Assembly: GCA_964592255.1 (NCBI GenBank)
Contig: CAZQCI010000079.1
Coordinates: forward strand, 1 to 10,226
Direction of reading: 5' to 3'
Length of the DNA: 10,226 nucleotides
Source: CAZQCI01 sp964592255
Lineage (GTDB): Bacteria > UBA10199 > SBBF01
Positions 1 through 8,131 of this stretch are shown here, piece by piece (position 1 is the stretch's first letter; each line of letters begins with the position of its first letter). The notes beneath the pieces are model-generated. The model saw nothing but the letters and a program-made list of their open reading frames with translations. It was not told the origin of the DNA and did not search any database. A program made the translations under genes and the position numbers.

Positions 1-2
1 CA

Positions 3-536
3 GGTGTTACTTTAAGCGGAAACAATGGCAGCGGTACTTTCTATTACACAACAGGAAACGCCGCTGGCGAAGAAGCCGGGAGTGCTGGAAGTGCTTCCTA
101 TAGTTCACCTTCCGATGAAGGAATTTCTATCCCTATTACTATGGGAAAATGTGAAAAAGCAGTTGATGACTCTACCGAAGCTGGGGTTATCGCCAAAACA
201 GCGGCTTTGGTTCTGGATACTGAACCTATGGATCCTGATGCTCTTGCGTTGATGAAGAAAAAAAGCTTTAAATTAAGCGGGGATGACAGCAGCTATCCTC
301 TTGGAGAACTGTATGCCATTAACCTAGCCACACGTGAAACAGACAGCACCACCGTTGAAGAAGGAAAAGATTGGGAATTAAATATTAACATTGTCAATGA
401 CGACGACCCCATTTTGGTTACAGGGTTTGACGGCGACTTAGTTAATCCGGTGGTTTTCCAAGCGGGTACTAAAGCGGCAACGTGCTCTATACCTACGGAA
501 GAAGATACCAAGAAAATTCTGGATCTCATTCCTTAA
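3..536 (+). CDS. Unrecognised protein, 3' portion (5' end outside window)
   Basis: The reading frame is open from the left edge to the TAA at 534-536, giving 177 visible codons. The true start lies upstream; the ATG at 141 is an internal Met at visible residue 47. Visible residues 1-42 are rich in Gly, Ser, Ala, Asn and Tyr (for example SGNNGSGTFYYTTGNAAG), a composition like exported or surface proteins. The rest is acidic and mixed, with a VNDDDP patch and two Cys (visible residue 50 and one about 17 residues from the end). No transmembrane segment or known catalytic motif is visible. I do not recognise a family. An envelope or secreted protein is plausible from composition alone. It ends 86 bp before mnmG on the same strand. 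Confidence 0.6.
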   Translation, partial: GVTLSGNNGSGTFYYTTGNAAGEEAGSAGSASYSSPSDEGISIPITMGKCEKAVDDSTEAGVIAKTAALVLDTEPMDPDALALMKKKSFKLSGDDSSYPLGELYAINLATRETDSTTVEEGKDWELNINIVNDDDPILVTGFDGDLVNPVVFQAGTKAATCSIPTEEDTKKILDLIP

Positions 537-622
537 AAATCCCATTTATATAGCCTGATCCTAACAAACTGCATCCCGATCCTGACCTTGATTTTCATGG
601 CTTGCTTTGATAGTCCACCCTT

Positions 623-2527
623 ATGCAAAAAGCGTCCTCTCATTATCAGGCCATTGTCATTGGGGCGGGGCATTCCGGAACGGAAGCCTCTTGGGCCCTG
701 GCTCGCCTGGGCCACCGGACTCTTTTGCTAACCGCCAATATCGACATGATTGGGCATATGAGCTGTAATCCGGCCATTGGCGGACTAGGCAAAGGTCACT
801 TGGTACGTGAAGTCGATGCTCTTGGCGGATTGATGGGAAAAATTGCAGATGCCACGGGCATTCAATATCGAAAACTCAACACTAAAAAAGGGTTAGCCGT
901 TCAAGGCACACGCTGTCAAAGCGACATGTACGCCTATAAACAAAAAGTGAAGGAAGTTTTGGAAAATTTAGAACATCTTTCCATCAAACAAGGGATTGTG
1001 AAAAAAATCCTAACGGACGGAGATAAAGAAAACAAAATTATTGGAATTGAAACTATCATCGGCGAAAAATTCTTTTGTGATACCCTCATCATCACCACCG
1101 GAACTTTCATGAGTGGTTTATGTCATATTGGTATGACTCAAATTCCCGGTGGACGGATGGGAGATGTGACTGCGCCTGATATTTCGGAAAGTTTAAAATC
1201 CCTGGGTATCGAATTAGGACGATTAAAAACCGGAACTGTCCCAAGGATTGATAAAAAATCCATCAACTATGAAGGATTAGAACCTCAGTTTGGCGATGAA
1301 CCACGTCCTCGTTTTTCGTTTAGCAAAATCGATAATTCATTAAACCAAGTGGCTTGTCACATCACTTACACCAATCATAAAACACATGACATCATCCGCA
1401 ATAATTTAGACCGTTCCCCCATGTACCAAGGCGTTATCAAAGGTGTAGGGCCGCGGTATTGTCCATCGATTGAAGATAAAATTCATCGTTTTGCAGACAA
1501 GGAACGTCACCAAATTTTTTTAGAGCCCGTGAGTTTAATATCAAACGAAGTGTATCCCAACGGTATTTCCACTTCATTGCCTTATGATGTTCAAATTGAA
1601 TTTGTCCGCACCATTCCCGGATTGGAAAATGCGGAAATCATGCGCCCTGGTTACGCGGTGGAATACGACTACGTACCTCCGACCCAACTCACTCACTCTT
1701 TGGAAAGTAAAAAAATCAGCGGTTTATTTTTAGCCGGACAAATTAATGGTACTACAGGCTATGAAGAAGCAGCGGCTCAAGGATTGATGGCGGGTATCAA
1801 TGCCAGTTTGAAATTAAGAGGAGCTTCTCCCCTTATTCTCGCCCGATCGGAAGCCTATATCGGTGTGCTCATTGATGACTTAGTCACCCGTGGTGTTGGG
1901 GGGGAACCTTATCGCATGTTCACCTCACGCGCAGAATATCGTTTGTTTCTACGGGAAGACACCGCTGACGATCGTTTACGAAATTATGGACATGCTGTAG
2001 GCCTTGTCACCGATCAAGAATGGGAAGAGACAAATTTAAAAAGAAAATGTTTTGATGATTTTTATACTTTTCTTAAAAATCAACGAATCCCTGCAACGGA
2101 AGAAATTAATCGACAATTACAAGAATTGAACGAATCCCCTTTAAAAAACAGTGTTTCTTACTACGAATTTTTAAAACGCCCGGATGTAGATTTTTCAACA
2201 TTGGAAAAAATTATGCCCTTATCAAATAAATTTTTAGAAAAGGAGCATTTCCCTACTCTTCTTTCCAATATTAAATATGAAGGGTATTTGAAACGTTACG
2301 AAGTGGAGATTGAAAAATTTAATAAAACGGAATCGATAAAAATCCCGACTAGTTTTACATTTAAAGGGATTTCGGGGCTCTCTCGTGAAGTTGTGGAAAA
2401 GTTAGAAAAAATACGCCCCATCAACCTGGGTCATGCTTCCCGTATTCCTGGCATTACTCCAGCGGCCATTTCCATTATCCAGGTTTATTTGAAAAAACAT
2501 CAGACCATTTTACAAAAAACTATTTGA
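623..2527 (+). CDS. mnmG: tRNA uridine-5-carboxymethylaminomethyl modification enzyme MnmG (GidA)
   Basis: MnmG is the FAD- and NADH-dependent partner of the GTPase MnmE. Together they install the (carboxymethyl)aminomethyl group at C5 of the wobble uridine in certain tRNAs, in the cytoplasm. The 634 residues match the family's usual length. Visible features are the FAD-binding GAGHSG motif at residues 14-19, the MSCNPAIGG segment with catalytic-type Cys48, the GPRYCPSIEDK signature with the second conserved Cys (Cys280), the AGQINGTTGYEEAAAQG signature from residue 371, and the C-terminal helical GidA-associated domain ending in a segment containing GHASRIPGITPAA. The ATG at 623 places the FAD motif at the usual distance from the N-terminus, but no convincing Shine-Dalgarno sequence precedes it. 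Neither mnmE nor rsmG lies in the window. The 3' end overlaps the convergent gene on the minus strand by 8 bp. Confidence 0.97.
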   Translation: MQKASSHYQAIVIGAGHSGTEASWALARLGHRTLLLTANIDMIGHMSCNPAIGGLGKGHLVREVDALGGLMGKIADATGIQYRKLNTKKGLAVQGTRCQSDMYAYKQKVKEVLENLEHLSIKQGIVKKILTDGDKENKIIGIETIIGEKFFCDTLIITTGTFMSGLCHIGMTQIPGGRMGDVTAPDISESLKSLGIELGRLKTGTVPRIDKKSINYEGLEPQFGDEPRPRFSFSKIDNSLNQVACHITYTNHKTHDIIRNNLDRSPMYQGVIKGVGPRYCPSIEDKIHRFADKERHQIFLEPVSLISNEVYPNGISTSLPYDVQIEFVRTIPGLENAEIMRPGYAVEYDYVPPTQLTHSLESKKISGLFLAGQINGTTGYEEAAAQGLMAGINASLKLRGASPLILARSEAYIGVLIDDLVTRGVGGEPYRMFTSRAEYRLFLREDTADDRLRNYGHAVGLVTDQEWEETNLKRKCFDDFYTFLKNQRIPATEEINRQLQELNESPLKNSVSYYEFLKRPDVDFSTLEKIMPLSNKFLEKEHFPTLLSNIKYEGYLKRYEVEIEKFNKTESIKIPTSFTFKGISGLSREVVEKLEKIRPINLGHASRIPGITPAAISIIQVYLKKHQTILQKTI

Positions 2528-3056
2528 GTATGGTAATGACTTTAAATCCTTCAACTGAACCTAAAATTTCCCGCCAAGCCCAATCAACAACATCCGAAAA
2601 TGTAAAATGATGATAAACTTGGCCAGCATTTAAAAAAGCGGTTTTTATATAAATATCTTCCGAATCGTCTTGTCTACCTAAATACCAATTCTCAGACTTT
2701 ACATTTCCTTCTTCAAATAAAATCCATCTCCAATTATCAACCTGATCATTCATATGCCCATATAAGGCACTACATTTTCCTCTCTTGGATATTTCACAGA
2801 CTAATTCTTCATCTTCACCACAATCAAACTCACTCCACATTGTAGTCCAACCTTTTTCATCCGTCGGTGAAACTATAAATTTTGTGATAAGCCTACTATC
2901 ATCTTTTGCAGATAAGTGAGTGCGTTGAAGTTTGTCTTCAGGAAGAGGGATGATTTGGAGTATAATAGAGAACCTGTCTTTAAAAAAAACTTTCATCAAC
3001 TCCAACAATTGGGATTGGGCCAGATGGATATGGTGTTCGTGAGAAAACTTACTCAT
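2520..3056 (-). CDS. Unrecognised 178-residue protein directly downstream of gyrB
   Basis: This soluble, acidic protein has no signal peptide or membrane span. It contains many Trp and aromatic residues (WTTMWSEFDCGEDEE, DNWRWILFEEG, ENWYLGRQDDSED, DWAWREILGS). I recognise no family. The ATG at 3056 lies 8 bases after the gyrB stop. A TTG at 3068 would add four residues and overlap the gyrB stop as TTGA. Neither has a strong Shine-Dalgarno; I prefer ATG on codon type. Same-strand proximity suggests co-transcription with gyrB, possibly by translational coupling. The 3' end runs into the last codons of mnmG on the other strand. The coding strand looks more AT-rich than gyrB, which could mean recent acquisition. 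The long open frame and normal protein-like composition support a real gene, but the function is unknown. Confidence 0.7.
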   Translation of the reverse strand: MSKFSHEHHIHLAQSQLLELMKVFFKDRFSIILQIIPLPEDKLQRTHLSAKDDSRLITKFIVSPTDEKGWTTMWSEFDCGEDEELVCEISKRGKCSALYGHMNDQVDNWRWILFEEGNVKSENWYLGRQDDSEDIYIKTAFLNAGQVYHHFTFSDVVDWAWREILGSVEGFKVITILK

Positions 3057-3064
3057 GCCTGAAA

Positions 3065-5479
3065 TCAAATATCCAAATTACGGACATTGAGTGCATTGGT
3101 TTCGATAAACTCGCGACGGGGTTCAACTTGATCACCCATAAGAACGGTGAAAATTTGATCAGCCTCAACAGCATCTTCAACTTGAACTTTAAGGAGTGTG
3201 CGCGTCTCTGGGTTCATGGTGGTTTCCCATAATTGGGAAGGATTCATTTCTCCCAAACCTTTGTAGCGCTGGATAGAAATACCGTGTTTACCTTGGGAAA
3301 TGACATAGTCACTCACTTGGGTGAGTTCCTTCATGATAAAACGTTTTTCGTCGTGCCAAACTTGGTAAGGGCCCTCCCCCAACTCTTCACGAAACTCGCG
3401 ATGTAGCTTTTTCAATTCATAAATTTCAGCCGTGGCCAAAAAATGAGTATCCAAAACTGTACCACGTGTTGCTCCACGATAAGTGGAAGAAAAAACTACA
3501 CGTTTAGCACTGTGCTCTGCATCATCAACGATGGTGACAACAGGGGCGGTCATGTCATGAAATTCTTGCACGAGATAATTTTTTAATTTTTCCAACTCAG
3601 CTTCCAAGGCTTTTTCATCTTTAAGAAGAACCGCATCGATGGAAGTAGCTTTTAAAATAGCTTTTACAATACGGGGGTCGTACTTCTTTTCCACCCGTTG
3701 CATAACATGATCATAGTTAAGTAATTTACGAACAAGCTCGATTAAAGCAGATTCAGTTATTTCTTTTTCTTTTGTCTTAACCGTTACACTCTCAACTCCA
3801 TTTTCAATAAGATATTCTTGAAGGGCATTTTCGTTCTTTAAATAATTTTCTTTTTTGTTTCTCTTGATTTTATAAAGAGGTGGTTGCGCAATATACAAAT
3901 AGCCCTTCTCAATGATTTGCGGCATTTGCCGATAGAAAAAGGTAAGGATCAAGGTTCGGATATGGGCCCCATCCACATCGGCATCGGTCATGATGATGAT
4001 ATTGTGATAACGAAGTTTTTCTATGTTGTAACCTTCTGGGCCAATACCTGTTCCAAGAGCTGTGATGAGAGAACGGATTTCGTCGGAGGACAACATTTTA
4101 TCAAAGCGCGCTTTTTCAACATTAAGAATTTTACCTTTAATAGGGAGAATCGCCTGATTTTTACGATCACGTCCTTGTTTAGCCGAGCCACCGGCGGAAT
4201 CTCCTTCAACGATATAAAGCTCGGAGGAACGAGGATCTTTTTCTTGGCAGTCCGCTAATTTTCCTGGAAGTGCACAACCATCAAGAGCGCTTTTGCGGCG
4301 AACAAGATTACGCGCCTTGCGTGCGGCTTCACGGGCACGAGCCGCTTCTAAAACTTTAATGACAATCCTCTTAGCCTCACCGGGGTTTTCTTCCAAAAAA
4401 GAAGACAGTTTATCGTGGACCATCTGCCGCACAATGCCTTCAATTTCACTGTTACCCAGTTTAGCTTTGGTCTGACCTTCAAACTGAGGATTAGGCAATT
4501 TCACACTAACAACAGCCGTTAATCCTTCACGCATATCTTCCCCGCCGGGTTTTTCTTCCCCGTTTTTAAACATATTAGCTTTTTCGGCATACGTGTTGAT
4601 GCAACGGGTAAGTGCTGCGCGAAAACCGGAAAGATGTGTTCCACCTTCGGGCGTGTTAATGTTGTTAGCAAAACTAAAAACCGTTTCGTTGTAGCCATCA
4701 TTCCACTGCATCGCAATTTCAACAATGACCTTGTCCTTCTCGCTTTCCAAATGAATTACTTTAGAATGAACCGGTGTTTTACGTTGGTTGAGATATTCCA
4801 CAAAACTCACCAAACCACCGGCATATTCAAAATGGTGCTCTTTTTCGGAACGTTCGTCCTTAATATGGATTTTAAGACCTTTGTTAAGAAAAGATAATTC
4901 GCGCAGGCGTTGGGATAACGTATCAAAACTATATTCTAACACTTCAAAAATTTGAGAGTCGGGCTTAAACCAAATCTTGGTTCCCGTTTTGTCGGTCACC
5001 CCTACTTCTTTAAGAGGAGCCTCTGAGGCTCCGCGTTTGTAAGTTTGCTGATAAACTTTTCCATTCCGTTTGATTTCCAATTTCAAAATTTCGGAAAGAG
5101 CATTAACACAAGAAGCTCCCACACCATGAAGCCCGCCAGAAACTTTATAAGTACTGTTATCAAATTTTCCACCCGCATGAAGTTTAGTGAGAACTACTTC
5201 GGCAGCCGAGATACCTTCTGTTTCATGAATATCCGTAGGAATACCACGGCCGTTATCTTCAACTGTGATGGTGTTATCAAGATGGATGGTGACAAAAATT
5301 TCGGAACAAAAACCAGCCAGCGCTTCGTCCACACTATTATCAACGAGCTCATAAACTAAATGATGAAGTCCTGCGGCACTAGTAGAGCCGATATACATAG
5401 CGGGCCGTTTTCGAACCGCTTCAAGTCCTTCAAGAATTTTAATGGAAGATGCGTTGTATTGCTGGGCCGTTTCGGTCAT
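3065..5479 (-). CDS. gyrB: DNA gyrase subunit B
   Basis: GyrB is the ATPase subunit of the A2B2 type II topoisomerase that introduces negative supercoils. Features in order (numbered from the ATG at 5479, 804 residues) are the GHKL ATPase motif ELVDNSVDEA with Glu44 and Asn48 in the catalytic and Mg-binding positions, then VEDNGRGIP and GGLHGVGAS, then the transducer domain. The TOPRIM domain has EGDSAGGSA (Glu425) and TDADVDGAH (Asp499, Asp501, Asp503). The tail carries QRYKGLGEMNP. Between TOPRIM and the tail is the roughly 170-residue block found in long Gram-negative GyrB. EGDSAGG and the GRGIP/GHKL set also occur in ParE, but the long insert and the recF-dnaN neighbourhood favour GyrB. 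A GTG at 5488 would add three residues; ATG is preferred. gyrA is not adjacent. The gene points away from the putative origin. Confidence 0.97.
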   Translation of the reverse strand: MTETAQQYNASSIKILEGLEAVRKRPAMYIGSTSAAGLHHLVYELVDNSVDEALAGFCSEIFVTIHLDNTITVEDNGRGIPTDIHETEGISAAEVVLTKLHAGGKFDNSTYKVSGGLHGVGASCVNALSEILKLEIKRNGKVYQQTYKRGASEAPLKEVGVTDKTGTKIWFKPDSQIFEVLEYSFDTLSQRLRELSFLNKGLKIHIKDERSEKEHHFEYAGGLVSFVEYLNQRKTPVHSKVIHLESEKDKVIVEIAMQWNDGYNETVFSFANNINTPEGGTHLSGFRAALTRCINTYAEKANMFKNGEEKPGGEDMREGLTAVVSVKLPNPQFEGQTKAKLGNSEIEGIVRQMVHDKLSSFLEENPGEAKRIVIKVLEAARAREAARKARNLVRRKSALDGCALPGKLADCQEKDPRSSELYIVEGDSAGGSAKQGRDRKNQAILPIKGKILNVEKARFDKMLSSDEIRSLITALGTGIGPEGYNIEKLRYHNIIIMTDADVDGAHIRTLILTFFYRQMPQIIEKGYLYIAQPPLYKIKRNKKENYLKNENALQEYLIENGVESVTVKTKEKEITESALIELVRKLLNYDHVMQRVEKKYDPRIVKAILKATSIDAVLLKDEKALEAELEKLKNYLVQEFHDMTAPVVTIVDDAEHSAKRVVFSSTYRGATRGTVLDTHFLATAEIYELKKLHREFREELGEGPYQVWHDEKRFIMKELTQVSDYVISQGKHGISIQRYKGLGEMNPSQLWETTMNPETRTLLKVQVEDAVEADQIFTVLMGDQVEPRREFIETNALNVRNLDI

Positions 5480-5532
5480 AAATATCACTGATTTTATTCA
5501 AGTTTTAAGCTAAAAGAAGAAGGCGAAAAACT

Positions 5533-5560
5533 AGCATAAGGAGTCTTTTCCAGCAATCAA
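5533..5560 (-). promoter_or_regulatory. Candidate sigma70-type promoter for gyrB
   Basis: On the minus strand, TTGATT (5560-5555) and TATGCT (5538-5533) are separated by 16 bases, about 54 bases upstream of the gyrB ATG. Each hexamer matches four of six consensus positions. The 330 bp gap before recF makes an independent gyrB promoter likely, but this particular assignment is weak. Confidence 0.3.
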
Positions 5561-5622
5561 AAAAGAGGTTTGGCAAGGATCTATTTGAAGGCTTTTAGGA
5601 GGTCATCCCAATGCTTTATCTC

Positions 5623-5721
5623 CTGTCATCCCGTAATGTTTTTATACGGGATCCAATTTGAATAACATGGATTCCGGATAATCCCAAAGGGATCCCTGCG
5701 GGACTACCTCAGGAATGACAG
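5623..5721. repeat. Palindromic interspersed repeat (CTGTCAT...ATGACAG)
   Basis: A 99 bp unit is bounded by CTGTCATCCC at 5623 and GGAATGACAG ending at 5721, inverted copies matching at nine of ten positions. Inside are smaller inverted pairs: GGGATCCA (5648-5655) against TGGATTCC (5670-5677), ATCCC-AAA-GGGAT (5681-5693) and TCCC-TGC-GGGA (5693-5703). This is the style of the GTCATCCCGG...CCGGGATGAC elements that occur in many copies in some proteobacterial genomes. Only one unit is visible here, so the multicopy nature is inferred. It lies between the 3' end of recF and the 5' region of gyrB, and its transcript could fold into an extended hairpin. No coding potential is evident. Confidence 0.65.
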
Positions 5722-5741
5722 ATTTTAAATTAAAACATAGA

Positions 5742-5794
5742 CCTCGGATCAAGTCCGGGGTGACGATGTTTGTGTCATCCCCACCCAAATGACA
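5742..5794. repeat. Second, degenerate palindromic repeat fragment
   Basis: CGGATCAAGTCCGGGGTGAC (5745-5764) is the half-site typical of GTCACCCCGGACTTGATCCG dispersed elements. It is followed by TGTCAT (5773-5778) and ATGACA (5789-5794), a 6 bp inverted pair around a 10-base loop. It looks like a truncated or rearranged copy related to the unit at 5623-5721. It sits 16 bases past the recF stop, so the hairpin could act in 3' end formation, although no T-tract follows on the minus strand. Confidence 0.5.
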
Positions 5795-5810
5795 GGAACA
5801 ATTCTTATTT

Positions 5811-6980
5811 TCAAAAAGACTTCAAACATCCTTTTTCTACAAGATAAGAAGCCCCCTTGTCCCGATAAGCGGACAAAATCTTAGCAGGCTCTGTCGTCGT
5901 TAAAAAAACCTGTCCCGGTGTTTGAAGTAAATAGGAAAAAAGTGTCTCACTACGATGAGCATCCAATTCGGAGACAATATCATCCAGTAGAAATACAGGC
6001 GCTTGCTTGTGAGTTTGAATATACATTTTAATCTGGGCCGATTTAAGGGCAATAACCGCACAACGGTTTTCCCCTTGTGATCCCCTCGTGCCTACATTGT
6101 GGTTAACCACCGTATGATCTGTCCTATCGTGACTTAAAAAAACTTCCCAGTCATCTCGATGTGGTCCTACAAGACATTCCCGGCGCCTTAGTTCTTCTTC
6201 TTTTTTTGAAAAAATTCGTTCCGAAAGTAGATTCTGTAATTCTTCCTGGCTAGTTTCTTCTAACGATAAATCGGTGAGAGAAGAAAGATAAGAAACACGC
6301 ATGCTATCCTTAACACCCGAAACCAGTTGATATTCCTCTTGAAGATATTGATTAATCCTCTGAACCCAGCGCAGACGATAGTTCATCAATTCGGCACCCA
6401 ACAAAGCTTGGCGCTCATTCCATACTGAAAGTTCCTGATCACCACCGGCAAAACCACGATCTTTGAGATAACGGTTTTTATGGGCAATGATAGAATCGTA
6501 TTCTTTCATTGCTCTTAAAGAAGCTGGGTTTTCTAAAAAAACAGCACGATCAATGAATCGTCTTCTTAAAGAAGGGGATTCTCGAAATAAATAAACTTCC
6601 CATGGTTCAAAAAGAAGCACGGGAAGCAAACCATAATATTCCTGAAAAAGCCGCGGCTTTTTGTTATTTAACAAAACTTCTTTTTTTCCGTTCTCGATCT
6701 GAATTCGTATGTCATGATAAATGGGGTTTAATGAAGCATCTCCATAACTCAATCTAGCTTCGATAAGCGTGGACAATTGCTGATGAGCAGCATCATTCAT
6801 TAAATCGGCCAATGTGGATGTGCGAAAAGATTTGAGATTAGCTAAGTAATAAATAACTTCTAAGAGATTGGTTTTTCCCTGAGCGTTTTTTCCAAAAATA
6901 AAATTGAAGCGAGGATCAAAGTTAACCTTAAGATCAGCATAATTTCGAAAATTCTTAAGGCCAAGCGAGGTGACCTGCAT
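5811..6980 (-). CDS. recF: DNA replication and repair protein RecF
   Basis: RecF is an SMC/ABC-like ATPase that, with RecO and RecR, helps load RecA at gapped DNA and supports stalled forks. The 389 residues are slightly longer than common (about 360-380). Visible motifs are the start MQVTSLGLKNFRNY, Walker A GKNAQGKTN (residues 30-38), an ABC-type signature GSQGENR (Ser301 to Arg306) and Walker B FLLDDIVSELD with Asp333 and Asp334. In many RecF proteins the signature reads SQGQQR, so the Glu-Asn pair is a small departure. The ATG at 6980 is one base after the dnaN stop, preceded by GAGGA at a six-base spacing, indicating an operon with translational coupling to dnaN. The product is cytoplasmic and DNA-associated. 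Confidence 0.97.
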   Translation of the reverse strand: MQVTSLGLKNFRNYADLKVNFDPRFNFIFGKNAQGKTNLLEVIYYLANLKSFRTSTLADLMNDAAHQQLSTLIEARLSYGDASLNPIYHDIRIQIENGKKEVLLNNKKPRLFQEYYGLLPVLLFEPWEVYLFRESPSLRRRFIDRAVFLENPASLRAMKEYDSIIAHKNRYLKDRGFAGGDQELSVWNERQALLGAELMNYRLRWVQRINQYLQEEYQLVSGVKDSMRVSYLSSLTDLSLEETSQEELQNLLSERIFSKKEEELRRRECLVGPHRDDWEVFLSHDRTDHTVVNHNVGTRGSQGENRCAVIALKSAQIKMYIQTHKQAPVFLLDDIVSELDAHRSETLFSYLLQTPGQVFLTTTEPAKILSAYRDKGASYLVEKGCLKSF

Positions 6981-6981
6981 T

Positions 6982-8076
6982 TTAAATCCTCATCGGCATA
7001 ATCACGCACATAAAGCCGGGGTCAAATTCAGACTTGATTAAACTGGCGGATGTTTCATTTCTTAAGGCGATTAAAACTTTTTCATCTTTTAAGACATCAA
7101 CCACATCTAAAAGATAACGTGCATTAAAACCGATGTTCATCTTGGGCCCTTTATAGTCGATTGAAATTTCTTCACGGGCTTCACCCAAATCCGGATTAGC
7201 TGCTGAAACTTCTAAATGTCCAGGAGTAAACGACAAAACAACGCCCCGGGAACGTTCGTTAGATAATAAAGACACGCGACGCAAAGCTCCAACAAACCCG
7301 GCTTTAGGAACGGATGCGATTACATTATTTTCCTGTGGAATAGCCGTAGTGTAATCTGGAAAATCCCCATCCAAATAACGGATATAAAGTGTTTCACTAC
7401 CTCGTTTTGCCAGTAAGCCTTTAGTGCCTACAGCCAATTCAAAATTACCTTCGTGAGCCAGCATTTTTTTCAACTCCCCTACTCCTTTACGGGGAATAAT
7501 CACACTCACATCTTTTCCACCCAAATTTAATTCTTTTTCTGTAAGAGCCAAACGATGTCCATCGGTGGCCACCATTCTTACTAAACCCTCCCCTTTTTTC
7601 TGTAACAAAACTCCATTAAGATTATAACGAGTTTCATCATTAGCCATAGAGAAGGAAGTTTTTTCAATCATCTGCTTTAAAACATCACAGTTAATATCAA
7701 CCGTTTGAGAATCAACTGTTGGAAAAGAAGGAAACTCCGAAGCATTTAAACCAGGAATTTTAAAAACTGCTGAACCGGCAGAAAGTTCAATACGGTCATT
7801 GTCACCCAAAACAAATTTAATTTCTTCATGTTCTGACTCTCTGACAATATCTTGAATGCTACGAGCCAAAACGGTAATTTTCCCTGGTTTAGAAACAGTA
7901 GCTACAATATTACAAGAAACCGCCACTTCCAAATCGGTTGCTGAAATCTTAATTCCCACTTTATCAGCTTCCAATAAAACATTGGAAAGAATGGGCATGG
8001 TATTTTTCTTTTCAACGACTCCTTGTACTAAGCTAAGTCCTTCCAAAAATTCTTTCCTTTTTATTTTGAATTCCAT
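6982..8076 (-). CDS. dnaN: DNA polymerase III beta subunit (sliding clamp)
   Basis: DnaN forms a ring-shaped dimer that encircles DNA and tethers polymerase III and other partners. The 364 residues match the family (about 366). The N-terminus MEFKIKRKEFLEGLSLVQG followed by KNTMPILSN and TDLEVAV is characteristic, as are ATDGHRLAL in the middle domain, YLDGDFPDY, and the C-terminal end VIMPMRI (usually MPMRL), which lies by the hydrophobic partner-binding cleft. The protein folds as three clamp domains of about 120 residues each. The ATG at 8076 has a strong Shine-Dalgarno (CGGAGG, 8086-8081). It is first of a dnaN-recF pair and reads away from the DnaA-box cluster. dnaA, its usual upstream neighbour, is not present on this side. 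Confidence 0.98.
   Translation of the reverse strand: MEFKIKRKEFLEGLSLVQGVVEKKNTMPILSNVLLEADKVGIKISATDLEVAVSCNIVATVSKPGKITVLARSIQDIVRESEHEEIKFVLGDNDRIELSAGSAVFKIPGLNASEFPSFPTVDSQTVDINCDVLKQMIEKTSFSMANDETRYNLNGVLLQKKGEGLVRMVATDGHRLALTEKELNLGGKDVSVIIPRKGVGELKKMLAHEGNFELAVGTKGLLAKRGSETLYIRYLDGDFPDYTTAIPQENNVIASVPKAGFVGALRRVSLLSNERSRGVVLSFTPGHLEVSAANPDLGEAREEISIDYKGPKMNIGFNARYLLDVVDVLKDEKVLIALRNETSASLIKSEFDPGFMCVIMPMRI
6987..6991 (-). promoter_or_regulatory. recF ribosome binding site inside the dnaN 3' end
   Basis: On the minus strand GAGGA lies within the last codons of dnaN, six bases before the recF ATG at 6980. It fixes the recF start and implies that ribosomes finishing dnaN help initiate recF. 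Confidence 0.7.
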
Positions 8077-8080
8077 TTTT

Positions 8081-8106
8081 CCTCCGTTAAGTCTTTCTAT
8101 ATTATA
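8081..8106 (-). promoter_or_regulatory. dnaN leader: ribosome binding site and -10 element
   Basis: On the minus strand CGGAGG (8086-8081) is four bases from the dnaN ATG. A perfect TATAAT (8106-8101) lies about 25 bases before the start codon, predicting a leader of roughly 18 bases. No good -35 hexamer is visible at 16-18 bases upstream, so the promoter may be extended or activator-dependent. A 7-of-9 DnaA-box match at 8132-8140 lies close to the -35 region, so DnaA could influence dnaN transcription; that is inference. Confidence 0.5.
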
Positions 8107-8128
8107 TATATAGTCATTAATAGTATAA
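8098..8128. other. AT-rich candidate unwinding element
   Basis: This 31-base stretch contains only three G/C bases, with an alternating TATATATA core. At its right end, TAA (8118-8120), TAG (8121-8123) and TAA (8126-8128) resemble the DnaA-trio steps (5'-TA(A/G)-3') of basal unwinding elements. They are followed by CCC and a weak DnaA box at 8132-8140. The trio spacing is imperfect, so this reading is tentative. The tract also contains the dnaN -10 element. Confidence 0.4.
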
Positions 8129-8131
8129 CCC

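Noticed and set aside
25..252. 75-codon open frame overlapping the partial first gene
   Set aside because: It is in a different frame from the frame that stays open to 536, and its product is Leu/Pro/Lys-rich without protein-like features.
3884..4258. 124-codon plus-strand open frame opposite gyrB
   Set aside because: It lies wholly antisense to the conserved gyrB TOPRIM region and is explained by that gene's codon pattern; no ribosome binding site or family resemblance.
5480..5488. GTG start three codons upstream of the gyrB ATG
   Set aside because: It has no better ribosome binding site than the ATG at 5479, and the ATG gives the usual GyrB N-terminal length.
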